Positions 1 through 5,457 of a stretch of DNA of 9,265 nucleotides are shown here, piece after piece. The translations under genes were made by a program, and so were the position numbers. Under the pieces are notes generated by a model, which did no database searches, was not told where the DNA came from, and saw only the letters and a program-made list of their open reading frames with translations. The first letter of the stretch is position 1. Each line of letters begins with the position of its first letter. The DNA is from Rhodoferax sp. (lineage in GTDB: Bacteria; Pseudomonadota; Gammaproteobacteria; Burkholderiales; Burkholderiaceae_C): NCBI GenBank assembly GCA_020048795.1, contig JAIFMA010000120.1:1-9265 (forward strand). The letters are read 5' to 3'.

Positions 1-119
1 GCGGTCGGCACGACCACCAGCGAGGCCAGCGGATAACCGATAAAACCGCTTTCAGGCCAGCGGCCAGCGTACCAATCTACCAATGACGCCAGGGTCAAGG
101 CGGCACTGACCCTGGCGAG
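1..119 (-). other. Open reading stretch at the left edge, possible partial CDS
   Basis: On the minus strand the frame that follows the TAA at 126-128 stays open from about 119 to the window edge (about 40 codons). It reads as a hydrophobic, protein-like sequence (for example TLASLVDWYAGRW, then FIGYPLASLVVVPT) with GC-rich third positions. It has no ATG or GTG start, only TTG codons at 96-98 and 81-83, and it overlaps the hairpin at 87-117. The competing reading is a plus-strand frame ending in TGA at 84-86, directly before that hairpin. I do not recognise either product. The stretch may belong to a gene that lies mostly outside the window. Confidence 0.2.
87..117 (-). terminator. Hairpin terminator after the small-gene pair
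   Basis: A perfect 11-bp inverted repeat (87-97 with 107-117) encloses a 9-nt loop. It sits 8 bp beyond the TAA stop (126-128) of the 71-residue gene on the minus strand, which is where an intrinsic terminator belongs. The following bases on the minus strand are only moderately T-rich, with no clean U-tract. It may be a bidirectional terminator if a plus-strand gene also ends at 86. Confidence 0.5.
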
Positions 120-125
120 GAGGCC

Positions 126-341
126 TTAAACGTGCCGTGCCCACAGTCCCAGGGTTTGTCGCTCGACGGCCGCAAGCTCTCGCTCAAATCTGGCCGATTT
201 GAGCAGGGAGTTTTCGATGAAGCCGAAACGGACAGCCTTGGCGTAGTTGGCCCGGGCGAGGTCGAAAGGCAAGCCAAAAATGAGGCTGGCCGTGTGGCAA
301 AAGGCGTTGCGGGTGTCTGTCAAGGTACTTGTGCTGGTCAT
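126..341 (-). CDS. Hypothetical 71-residue protein
   Basis: This is a small protein that I do not recognise. The ATG at 341-339 is the chosen start because AAGGAG (353-348) lies 6 nt upstream. A longer TTG start at 356 would put that ribosome binding site inside the coding region and overlap the previous stop codon. The protein has a Thr/Ser-rich N-terminus, then a short hydrophobic patch (around residues 14-25, SLIFGLPFDL), and a basic/acidic C-terminal half (RFERELAAVERQ). There is no clear signal peptide or membrane helix. It lies 11 nt downstream of the DUF3563 gene, whose stop overlaps its Shine-Dalgarno sequence, so the two are almost certainly co-transcribed and probably translationally coupled. 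A perfect 8-bp inverted repeat (182-204) lies inside the gene. Confidence 0.65.
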   Translation of the reverse strand: MTSTSTLTDTRNAFCHTASLIFGLPFDLARANYAKAVRFGFIENSLLKSARFERELAAVERQTLGLWARHV

Positions 342-352
342 GATGTGCTCCT

Positions 353-535
353 TCAAAGTGTATTGAAACCAAAGGCGCGACCCGGGCTGGCATGACGATC
401 GCGGTGATCTATTTCGCGCATGCGCCGTTCCAGGTCAGACACATCGCAGGCCAGTGACAGGTAGGCCAGGTCATGATCTTGCTGGGACTGGAGGTTGGGA
501 GATAGCGCTTTGATAAGCTGCGTCAGGAGGGACAT
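353..535 (-). CDS. DUF3563 family small protein
   Basis: The product is 60 residues long and carries the hallmark block of DUF3563: an acidic DHDLAYLS-like segment followed by DVSDLERRMREIDHRD (about residues 31-46). These are short proteins common in Burkholderiales, with no known function. The N-terminus (SLLTQLIKAL) is probably an amphipathic helix. The ATG at 535-533 is preceded by AAGGA (547-543) with 7-nt spacing, which supports this start. It is the first gene of a two-gene minus-strand unit with the 71-residue protein, and diverges from the aspartic protease gene. The family assignment rests on my recall of the LERRMREID motif. Confidence 0.75.
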   Translation of the reverse strand: MSLLTQLIKALSPNLQSQQDHDLAYLSLACDVSDLERRMREIDHRDRHASPGRAFGFNTL

Positions 536-566
536 GGTGGAGTCCTTGAGAGTGGTTTGTGAAACC

Positions 567-584
567 AGTATAAGGGTTTACCCT
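567..584 (-). promoter_or_regulatory. Candidate -10 element with adjacent palindrome
   Basis: On the minus strand a TATACT hexamer (572-567) lies about 32 bp before the DUF3563 ATG. Directly upstream of it is a perfect palindrome with AGGGT/ACCCT arms around two bases (573-584). No good -35 hexamer is found at 17 bp. The palindrome would lie in the -35 to -10 spacer, a position suited to a regulator binding site. This is inference from position and symmetry only. Confidence 0.35.
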
Positions 585-587
585 AGA

Positions 588-685
588 CTTGGGTGGTCGC
601 CGGTTGTTTTCCGTCCACACGCGGGGAGGGGGCTTGCTGTTTTGTGCGCGATGCTGCCAGTACCCCATTCTGCTTGGGTGGTCGC
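588..685. repeat. Pair of 13-bp direct repeats in the divergent intergenic region
   Basis: The 13-mer CTTGGGTGGTCGC occurs at 588-600 and again at 673-685, 85 bp apart. Both copies are in the region between the divergent DUF3563 and aspartic protease genes. It could be a duplicated regulator site or a relic of a small duplication; chance is not excluded. The rest of 536-737 shows no convincing plus-strand promoter, only a TACACT hexamer at 702-707. Confidence 0.35.
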
Positions 686-737
686 ACTGCACTGGCCTGG
701 GTACACTCGCTGGCATCAACTCTGAAAGTGCGCCTCA

Positions 738-1289
738 ATGGGTATGCAAGTGCAGCAAGACCGGCCTGACCCATCCGTTTCGCGGGCCCCTGGCGCCCTG
801 TCAGCGGGTCTGAAGTGGGGTCCGCTGGGCATCGTGCTGTTCTGGCTGGTGGTGATGGGCTTGTTGTATGCGCTGATGACTTACTACCTCAAACCCCCAC
901 CGGTCAGTATCTCTGCCACTGGCGACCTGATCATTGCGAAAGCGCGCAATGGGCACTTTTATGCGGTGGGTTCGGTCAACGGCCATCCGGTGAGCTTCAT
1001 GGTCGATACCGGTGCCTCGCTGGTCACCGTCAGCGAAGCGTTTGCGCAGCAGGCCGGCATTGTGGGTGGCGTTGCCACCGTGTTCAAGACCGCCAACGGC
1101 AATCTGGCAGGGCGCATCGTGGCGGATGTACCGGTCACGCTGGGCCCGGTGCGGGTGTCAGGCGTGCGCCTGGGAATCGGTCTGGTCGGTGGCGAGCTCA
1201 ATGATGCCTTGCTGGGGCAGAGTTTTTTGTCGAAGTTCGAGGTCATCCTGACCAAAGATCAGATGGTTTTGCGGCCACGCCAGCTTTAA
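738..1289 (+). CDS. Membrane-anchored retropepsin-like aspartic protease (clan AA)
   Basis: The 183-residue product has a short cytoplasmic N-terminus, one membrane segment (about residues 28-48, rich in Leu/Val) and a retropepsin-like fold. The fold shows the sequence NGHFYAVGSVNGHPVSFMVDTGAS, with catalytic Asp90-Thr91-Gly92. A flap-like ANGNLAG follows at about 119-125, and LLGQSFL at 158-164, the conserved second hydrophobic motif of single-domain retropepsins. This matches the TIGR02281-type family of proteobacterial single-pass aspartic proteases, which would act as homodimers with the domain probably in the periplasm. Substrates are unknown. The start at 738 has a weak ribosome binding site; ATG at 744 is an alternative. 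Its TAA overlaps the stop of convergent cbbR. It has no evident link to carbon fixation. Confidence 0.85.
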   Translation: MGMQVQQDRPDPSVSRAPGALSAGLKWGPLGIVLFWLVVMGLLYALMTYYLKPPPVSISATGDLIIAKARNGHFYAVGSVNGHPVSFMVDTGASLVTVSEAFAQQAGIVGGVATVFKTANGNLAGRIVADVPVTLGPVRVSGVRLGIGLVGGELNDALLGQSFLSKFEVILTKDQMVLRPRQL

Positions 1290-2197
1290 CTCCAGGTATC
1301 CATCAGCGCTGCGCCTTGCTCGATCAAGAATTCCTTGAACGCCCTGGCTGCGGGCGAGAGTTTTTTGCTGCTCAGGTGTGTCACATACCAATGGTTGATT
1401 TGCGGCAGGCCTTGCACGTCCAGCAGCGCCATGTGGCCACTGGCGAGTTCGTGGCGAATCGTGCGCATCGACAAAAAGCTCAGGCCCATGCCGGCCATCA
1501 CCGCCTGCTTGATGGTTTCGTTGCTGGGCATGCCCATCACCACTTTCATGGGGGTCTGGTTTTCGGCAAACAGGTGCTGCATGGCGGCACGCGTACCCGA
1601 GCCTTCTTCGCGCACTACAAAACCATACTCAGCCAGGGCGCTGAACGGCAGGTTTTTGCGCCTTGAGAGTGGGTGGTCGGGCGGTGCCACCATCACCAGG
1701 GGGTTGGTGGCAAAGGGGGTGGCTTGGCAATCCAGCTGACTGGGTGCACGCCCCATCACCACCAGATCAGTCTCGTTGCGGGTCAGCAGGCCCAGCACGT
1801 TTTCACGGTTGTCAATGTTCAACTGCACGTCAATGCCCGGGTGTAGCCTGTTAAAACGCACCAGCAGCATCGGGATGAAATACTTGGAGGTACTGACCAC
1901 CGCCAGTTCGATGCGCCCGCGTTGCAGGCCCACATGTTCGGCCATCAGCGCTTCGAGATCACGGAACTGGCCCATGGCGGCGGTCGCATAGGTCTGAAAC
2001 GCCTGACCCGCCGCCGTGAGCTGGATGTTACGCCCCAATGGTTCAACCAGCGCCAGGCCAAAGGCTTCTTCGAGCTGGCGCAGTTGCATCGACACCGCTG
2101 GCTGGGTGACAAACAGACGCTCAGCGGCTTTGGAGACCGAGCACTGGCGGGCCACCTCCAGAAAAGTCTGGATCTGCTTGAAGGTGTAGGGGCGCAT
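1286..2197 (-). CDS. cbbR: LysR-type transcriptional regulator CbbR
   Basis: This is a LysR-family activator of Calvin cycle genes, 303 residues from the chosen start. The N-terminal winged helix-turn-helix (about residues 1-62) contains the typical SVSKAAERLFVTQPAVSMQLRQLEE stretch (20-44), followed by a linker helix and a two-lobed effector domain to the C-terminus. CbbR proteins bind metabolites such as RuBP, PEP or NADPH, depending on species. The ATG at 2197 is preferred because GAAAGAG ends 6 nt before it. An in-frame ATG at 2203 would touch that Shine-Dalgarno sequence with no spacing, giving 305 residues. The gene is divergent from the cbb operon, the classical cbbR arrangement, with a symmetric binding region between them, so it probably autoregulates too. 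The CbbR identity rests on fold plus context. Confidence 0.9.
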   Translation of the reverse strand: MRPYTFKQIQTFLEVARQCSVSKAAERLFVTQPAVSMQLRQLEEAFGLALVEPLGRNIQLTAAGQAFQTYATAAMGQFRDLEALMAEHVGLQRGRIELAVVSTSKYFIPMLLVRFNRLHPGIDVQLNIDNRENVLGLLTRNETDLVVMGRAPSQLDCQATPFATNPLVMVAPPDHPLSRRKNLPFSALAEYGFVVREEGSGTRAAMQHLFAENQTPMKVVMGMPSNETIKQAVMAGMGLSFLSMRTIRHELASGHMALLDVQGLPQINHWYVTHLSSKKLSPAARAFKEFLIEQGAALMDTWS

Positions 2198-2218
2198 GGG
2201 CATCTCTTTCAGCTTGTT

Positions 2219-2266
2219 TTATCAGTAATAACTGATGTGTTTTTAATAAAACGTGATTAGAGTTTA
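2219..2266. promoter_or_regulatory. Putative CbbR operator (recognition and activation sites)
   Basis: A perfect dyad ATCAGT-N4-ACTGAT spans 2221-2236, overlapped by TTA-N7-TAA at 2219-2231. Downstream are TAA-N7-TGA (2244-2256) and TGA-N7-TTA (2254-2266), sharing the central TGA. A TAAT-N8-ATTA dyad (2244-2259) is centred 23 bp from the first dyad, about two helical turns. CbbR sites are known for TNA-N7/8-TNA half-sites within the LysR T-N11-A pattern. The AT-rich block lies between divergent cbbR and the cbb operon. If transcription starts near 2293, the first dyad is centred close to -65 and the second group lies near -49 to -27, which is the expected LysR geometry. Confidence 0.65.
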
Positions 2267-2280
2267 TGAGTTGGGCCGAT

Positions 2281-2286
2281 TAAAGT
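2281..2286 (+). promoter_or_regulatory. Candidate -10 element of the cbb operon
   Basis: TAAAGT (4 of 6 matches to TATAAT) lies 15 bp downstream of the last CbbR half-site. A poor -35 candidate, TTAGAG (2257-2262), sits 18 bp upstream inside the activation site, as expected for an activator-dependent promoter. The predicted start near 2293 would give a leader of about 45 nt before the cbbY remnant. This is only a weak motif match. Confidence 0.3.
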
Positions 2287-2338
2287 AAACCCACGCCGGA
2301 AATAAAACCGCCGATTTTCACCCTCAAGGATCATCACC

Positions 2339-2479
2339 ATGGCCAACGGACCACTGCAAGCCCTGATTTTCGATGTCGGTGGCACGCTCGCCGACATCAA
2401 AAGCGCGCACATGCAGCCTGACTTGAGCCATGTCACCCTTACCGAGTTGTGTGGATGGCAGAATTCCTTGCAGTGCTGA
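2339..2479 (+). pseudogene. cbbY: Truncated cbbY remnant (46 codons, micro-cbbY)
   Basis: The frame begins MANGPLQALIFDVGGTLADIKSAHMQ, clearly the N-terminus of CbbY/HAD-like phosphatases (consensus QALIFDVDGTLADTE-AHLQAFN). After residue 26 it jumps to PDLSHVTLTELCGWQNSLQC and stops at TGA 2477-2479. The tail follows an L-x-x-L-x-x-W pattern resembling the last residues of CbbY as I remember them, so a large in-frame internal deletion is likely. HAD motif I reads D12-V-G14: the second Asp is Gly, explicable by one GAT to GGT change. Full CbbY is about 230-260 residues and dephosphorylates xylulose-1,5-bisphosphate. AAGGA (2326-2330) lies 8 nt before the ATG, so the stub may still be translated as the operon's first frame. 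It cannot be an active phosphatase. Confidence 0.75.
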
Positions 2480-2527
2480 GCCCAAACGCACGCCAATACT
2501 GATTTTTAAACTTCCAGAAAGCATCCC

Positions 2528-3226
2528 ATGAGCTCTAGCCCCATTTTGCGTTTGGCCCCGTCCATTCTGTCTGCCGACTTTGCCCGCCTGGGCGAAGAGG
2601 TGCGTGCCATTGAAGCCGCCGGCTGTGATCTGGTGCATTTTGACGTGATGGACAACCATTACGTGCCCAACCTGACGATTGGCCCGCTGGTGTGTGAAGC
2701 CATTCGCCCACATGTGAGCATTCCGATTGACGTGCATTTGATGGTGGAGCCGGTGGATTCGATCATTCCTCTGTTTGCCAAGGCAGGTGCCAACATCATC
2801 ACCTTTCACCCGGAAGCCTCCAGACATGTGGACCGCAGCCTGTCGATGATCCGCGAACTCGGTTGCAAGGCTGGCCTGGTGCTGAACCCGGCTTCTCCGG
2901 TGGACTGGCTCGATCATGTGATGGACAAGCTCGACATGGTGTTGCTGATGAGCGTCAACCCCGGTTTTGGCGGGCAGAAGTTCATCCCCAGCACGCTGGC
3001 CAAACTGCGCCTGGTGCGGGCCAAAATTGACGCGCATGTGGCCGCCGGTGGCCAGCCCATCTGGCTGGAAGTCGATGGCGGGGTCAAGACTGACAACATT
3101 TTTGAAATTGTGCAAGCCGGTGCCGACACCTGTGTTGCCGGTAGCGCCGTGTTTGGTGCCAAAGATGCTGACGGCGGCTACCGCACCGTCATGCAGGCGC
3201 TGCGCCGCGCGGCTCACCCGGCCTGA
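2528..3226 (+). CDS. cbbE: Ribulose-phosphate 3-epimerase
   Basis: The enzyme interconverts D-xylulose 5-phosphate and D-ribulose 5-phosphate in the cytoplasm and feeds phosphoribulokinase. The 232-residue length is normal for this TIM-barrel family. Visible motifs are APSILSADF (10-18, with substrate Ser12), VHFDVMDNHYVPNLTIGP (36-53) and DVHLMVEP (68-75). VNPGFGGQKF (143-152, phosphate-binding loop) and EVDGGVK (181-187) complete the set. The metal ligands His37, Asp39, His70 and Asp183 are all present, and Asp39 and Asp183 are the acid/base pair. The start ATG has only a weak purine stretch (AGAAAG) upstream. It is the first intact gene of the operon, 48 bp after the cbbY stub and 32 bp before cbbF. 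The context marks it as the Calvin cycle copy (cbbE/rpe). Confidence 0.96.
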   Translation: MSSSPILRLAPSILSADFARLGEEVRAIEAAGCDLVHFDVMDNHYVPNLTIGPLVCEAIRPHVSIPIDVHLMVEPVDSIIPLFAKAGANIITFHPEASRHVDRSLSMIRELGCKAGLVLNPASPVDWLDHVMDKLDMVLLMSVNPGFGGQKFIPSTLAKLRLVRAKIDAHVAAGGQPIWLEVDGGVKTDNIFEIVQAGADTCVAGSAVFGAKDADGGYRTVMQALRRAAHPA

Positions 3227-3258
3227 TTAACAGTCATTCAATTACCAGGAGTTTTTCC

Positions 3259-4362
3259 ATGTCCATGACCCTTCGTTCCAACCGATCGACGCTGACCCAG
3301 TTTCTGATCGAAGAGCGCCGCCGTTTCCCGTCTGCCAGTGGCGATTTCAATGCGCTGGTGCTCGATGTGGCGCTGGCCTGTAAAGGCATTGCCAAGGCCG
3401 TTGCCTATGGTGAACTGGCCGGCATGCTGGGCAACCATGCAGCCGATGAGGGTGGCTCGGTCAATGTGCAGGGCGAGACGCAGAAAAAGCTCGATGTGTT
3501 GTCGAACGATGTCTTCATTCAGCGCACCGAATGGTCGGGCAACCTGGCCGGTATCGCTTCTGAAGAGATGGACTTGCCTTACCAAATACCAAAGCAGTAC
3601 CCGCGCGGCAACTACCTGATCGTATTTGACCCGCTGGACGGTTCGAGCAACATCGATGTCAATATGTCTGTGGGCAGCATCTTCAGCATCTTGCGCGCAC
3701 CGCAGGACGTGATTGACTCGGGCCGTGATGTGGTCGAGGCCGATTTCTACCAGACCGGCAGTAAACAGATGGCGGCTGGCTACGCGGTTTATGGCCCGAC
3801 CACGATGTTGGTGCTGACGGTGGGCGACGGTGTCAACGCCTTCACGCTCGACCCGAATCTGGGCGAGTTCATGCTGACGCATCCCAAGCTGCGCATTCCA
3901 GAGGACACGCAGGAATTTGCCATCAATGCGTCTAACGCGCGTTTCTGGGAAGCACCAGTCAAACGTTATGTCGATGAATGCCTGGCTGGCAAAACCGGTG
4001 CCCGTGGCAAAGACTTCAACATGCGCTGGATTGCCAGCATGGTGGCAGAGGCGCACCGCATCCTGATGCGCGGCGGGGTATTCCTGTACCCGCGCGATGC
4101 CAAGGATTCGTCCCGTGCCGGGCGTCTGCGCCTGCTGTACGAAACCAATCCGGTCGGCATGATCATGGAGCAGGCGGGTGGCCGTGCCTCGACCGGCGAA
4201 AGCCCGATGCTGCAGGTGCAACCTACGTCGTTGCACCAGCGTATCGGTTTTGTCTTTGGCTCGAAAAACGAGGTCGAGCGCATCGAGCGTTACCACCGCG
4301 AGCCGGTCGAAGTCGAGCTGAAAAACCCGCTGTTTGCCGAGCGCAGCCTGTTTCGAGACTGA
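3259..4362 (+). CDS. cbbF: Fructose-1,6-bisphosphatase, class I
   Basis: The enzyme hydrolyses fructose 1,6-bisphosphate to fructose 6-phosphate. In Calvin cycle bacteria class I forms may also act on sedoheptulose bisphosphate, but the sequence alone does not settle this. The product is 367 residues, at the long end of the bacterial range. Metal-site motifs are SEEMD (101-105), DPLDGSSNIDVN (124-135) and EQAGG (304-308), giving ligands Glu103, Asp124, Asp127 and Glu304. The substrate region is MRWIASMVAEAHRILMRGG (255-273), followed by FLYPRD and LRLLYETNP (290-298). AGGAG (3247-3251) lies 7 nt before the ATG; an in-frame ATG at 3265 is less favoured. It is followed by an unusually long gap (123 bp) before cbbP. 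No redox-regulatory Cys loop of the plant type is apparent. Confidence 0.96.
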   Translation: MSMTLRSNRSTLTQFLIEERRRFPSASGDFNALVLDVALACKGIAKAVAYGELAGMLGNHAADEGGSVNVQGETQKKLDVLSNDVFIQRTEWSGNLAGIASEEMDLPYQIPKQYPRGNYLIVFDPLDGSSNIDVNMSVGSIFSILRAPQDVIDSGRDVVEADFYQTGSKQMAAGYAVYGPTTMLVLTVGDGVNAFTLDPNLGEFMLTHPKLRIPEDTQEFAINASNARFWEAPVKRYVDECLAGKTGARGKDFNMRWIASMVAEAHRILMRGGVFLYPRDAKDSSRAGRLRLLYETNPVGMIMEQAGGRASTGESPMLQVQPTSLHQRIGFVFGSKNEVERIERYHREPVEVELKNPLFAERSLFRD

Positions 4363-4406
4363 AACGCCAGGTGAGCTTGGAAGATTCCCTCAATCGCTTT
4401 AATTTT

Positions 4407-4440
4407 TATAGCTGTATGCGCTTATGCACAAAGGGCTATA
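4407..4440. repeat. Palindromic intergenic repeat-like element between cbbF and cbbP
   Basis: The 123-bp gap contains TATAGC (4407-4412) and its exact inverse GCTATA (4435-4440) around 22 bases that include a TGT/ACA pairing. T-rich runs lie on both sides (4403-4407 and 4446-4470). The layout (ATAGCTG, GCGCTT, AAGGGCTA, then GCC and T-rich DNA) resembles short mobile-like repeats that I recall in many copies between genes of Comamonadaceae. On RNA it forms a hairpin followed by T-rich sequence, so it could attenuate or protect operon mRNA. Copy number cannot be tested in this window, where it is the only copy. Confidence 0.5.
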
Positions 4441-4485
4441 GCCGTATTTTGTACTTATTCTTTAATTTTTCAGGAGACACGCATC

Positions 4486-5361
4486 ATGTCAATACGCCAC
4501 CCCATCATCGCCATCACCGGCTCCAGCGGTGCCGGTACCACTTCGGTGACCCGGACTTTTGACAACATCTTTCGGCGCGAAAACGTCAAGGCGGCCGTGA
4601 TCGAGGGTGACAGCTTTCACCGCCATGATCGCAAGGCCATGAAAGTGGCCGCGGCTGAGGCAGAGGCCGCTGGCAACAAGAATTTCAGCCATTTTGGCCT
4701 GGAAAACAACCTGTTCCACGAGCTCGAATCGCTGTTTGCCAGCTACGCCAAAACCGGCACTGGCAAGCGCCGCAAGTACCTGCATGATGCCGAAGAAGCA
4801 GCACCGTACCAGCAGGAGCCTGGCACCTTCACCCCCTGGGAAAACGTGCCCACGGGTACTGACCTGTTGTTTTACGAGGGGCTGCACGGTGCCGTGGTCA
4901 CGCCAGAGATCAACATTGCCCAGCACCCTGACTTGCTGATTGGTGTGGTGCCGGTGATCAACCTGGAGTGGATCCAGAAACTTTACCGCGACAAAAAGCA
5001 GCGCGGCTACAGCACCGATGCCGTCACCGACACCATCCTGCGTCGCATGCCCGACTATGTGAACTACATCTGCCCGCAGTTCATGCACACCCATGTGAAC
5101 TTCCAGCGTGTGCCGATGGTTGACACCAGCAACCCGTTTATCTCGCGTGACATTCCGAGTGCCGACGAGAGCATGGTGGTGATCCGCTTTGCCAACCCCA
5201 AGGGCATTGACTTTCAGTACTTGCGCAACATGATCAATGACAGCTACATGAGCCGCGCCAACACCATCGTGGTGCCCGGCGGCAAAATGGAGTTGGCCAT
5301 GCAACTGATCTTCACGCCGTTTGTCTGGCGCATGATGGAAAGGCAGAAAAAGGCCAGTTAA
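4486..5361 (+). CDS. cbbP: Phosphoribulokinase, proteobacterial class I
   Basis: The enzyme phosphorylates ribulose 5-phosphate with ATP to give ribulose 1,5-bisphosphate, the RuBisCO substrate, and is a diagnostic Calvin cycle enzyme. Its 291 residues suit the octameric bacterial form, which in this class is usually activated by NADH. The P-loop is GSSGAGTTS (12-20). The residues known from the Rhodobacter sphaeroides enzyme fall at the same numbers: catalytic Asp42 and Arg49 in EGDSFHRHDR, His100, Glu131 in FYEGLHG, Lys165, Arg168 and Arg173 in KLYRDKKQRGYS. All are intact. AGGAG (4472-4476) lies 9 nt before the ATG. Long gaps flank the gene on both sides (123 and 119 bp), so its expression may be tuned separately within the operon. 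Confidence 0.97.
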   Translation: MSIRHPIIAITGSSGAGTTSVTRTFDNIFRRENVKAAVIEGDSFHRHDRKAMKVAAAEAEAAGNKNFSHFGLENNLFHELESLFASYAKTGTGKRRKYLHDAEEAAPYQQEPGTFTPWENVPTGTDLLFYEGLHGAVVTPEINIAQHPDLLIGVVPVINLEWIQKLYRDKKQRGYSTDAVTDTILRRMPDYVNYICPQFMHTHVNFQRVPMVDTSNPFISRDIPSADESMVVIRFANPKGIDFQYLRNMINDSYMSRANTIVVPGGKMELAMQLIFTPFVWRMMERQKKAS

Positions 5362-5368
5362 TTTTTCG

Positions 5369-5457
5369 ATGCCCTTGAGTCGGCTGCGCCGCCACCCCCC
5401 GCTAGGGAGCACGGTCCGGCAGCCCGGCAAAGCCGGTATTGCAGCGTTCTGGCTAAA
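5369..5457 (+). repeat. GC-rich intergenic repeat-like element between cbbP and cbbT
   Basis: The 119-bp gap holds GC-rich, non-coding-looking DNA: GAGTCGGCTGCGCCGCC near 5377-5393, a run of six C (5395-5400), and a small hairpin CCGGC-AAA-GCCGG (5424-5436). GCAGCGTTCTGGCTAAAGTA then leads to the cbbT leader (5441-5460). I associate this succession with a family of intergenic repeats in Comamonadaceae chromosomes. No open frame of note crosses it. It may be only a spacer; the hairpin is short and lacks a T-run, so it is not a convincing terminator. Confidence 0.4.

Noticed and set aside
2339..2479. The stub as a fragment of cbbZ duplicated upstream
   Set aside because: The wording QALIFDVxGTLAD followed by SAHMQ matches CbbY, not CbbZ (LIMFDLDGTLVETAPE), and the position just before cbbE is the expected place of cbbY.
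2324..3217. 297-codon open frame on the minus strand opposite cbbE
   Set aside because: It is an antisense shadow of ribulose-phosphate epimerase and the cbbY stub, with no family features.
3238..4296. 352-codon open frame on the minus strand opposite cbbF
   Set aside because: It is antisense to fructose-bisphosphatase, whose motifs are complete; the composition is artefactual and there is no ribosome binding site or recognisable domain.
3978..4562. 194-codon plus-strand frame overlapping the cbbF end and cbbP start
   Set aside because: It is an out-of-frame reading of the cbbF 3' end, running through the intergenic repeat into cbbP, with no start signal or domain.
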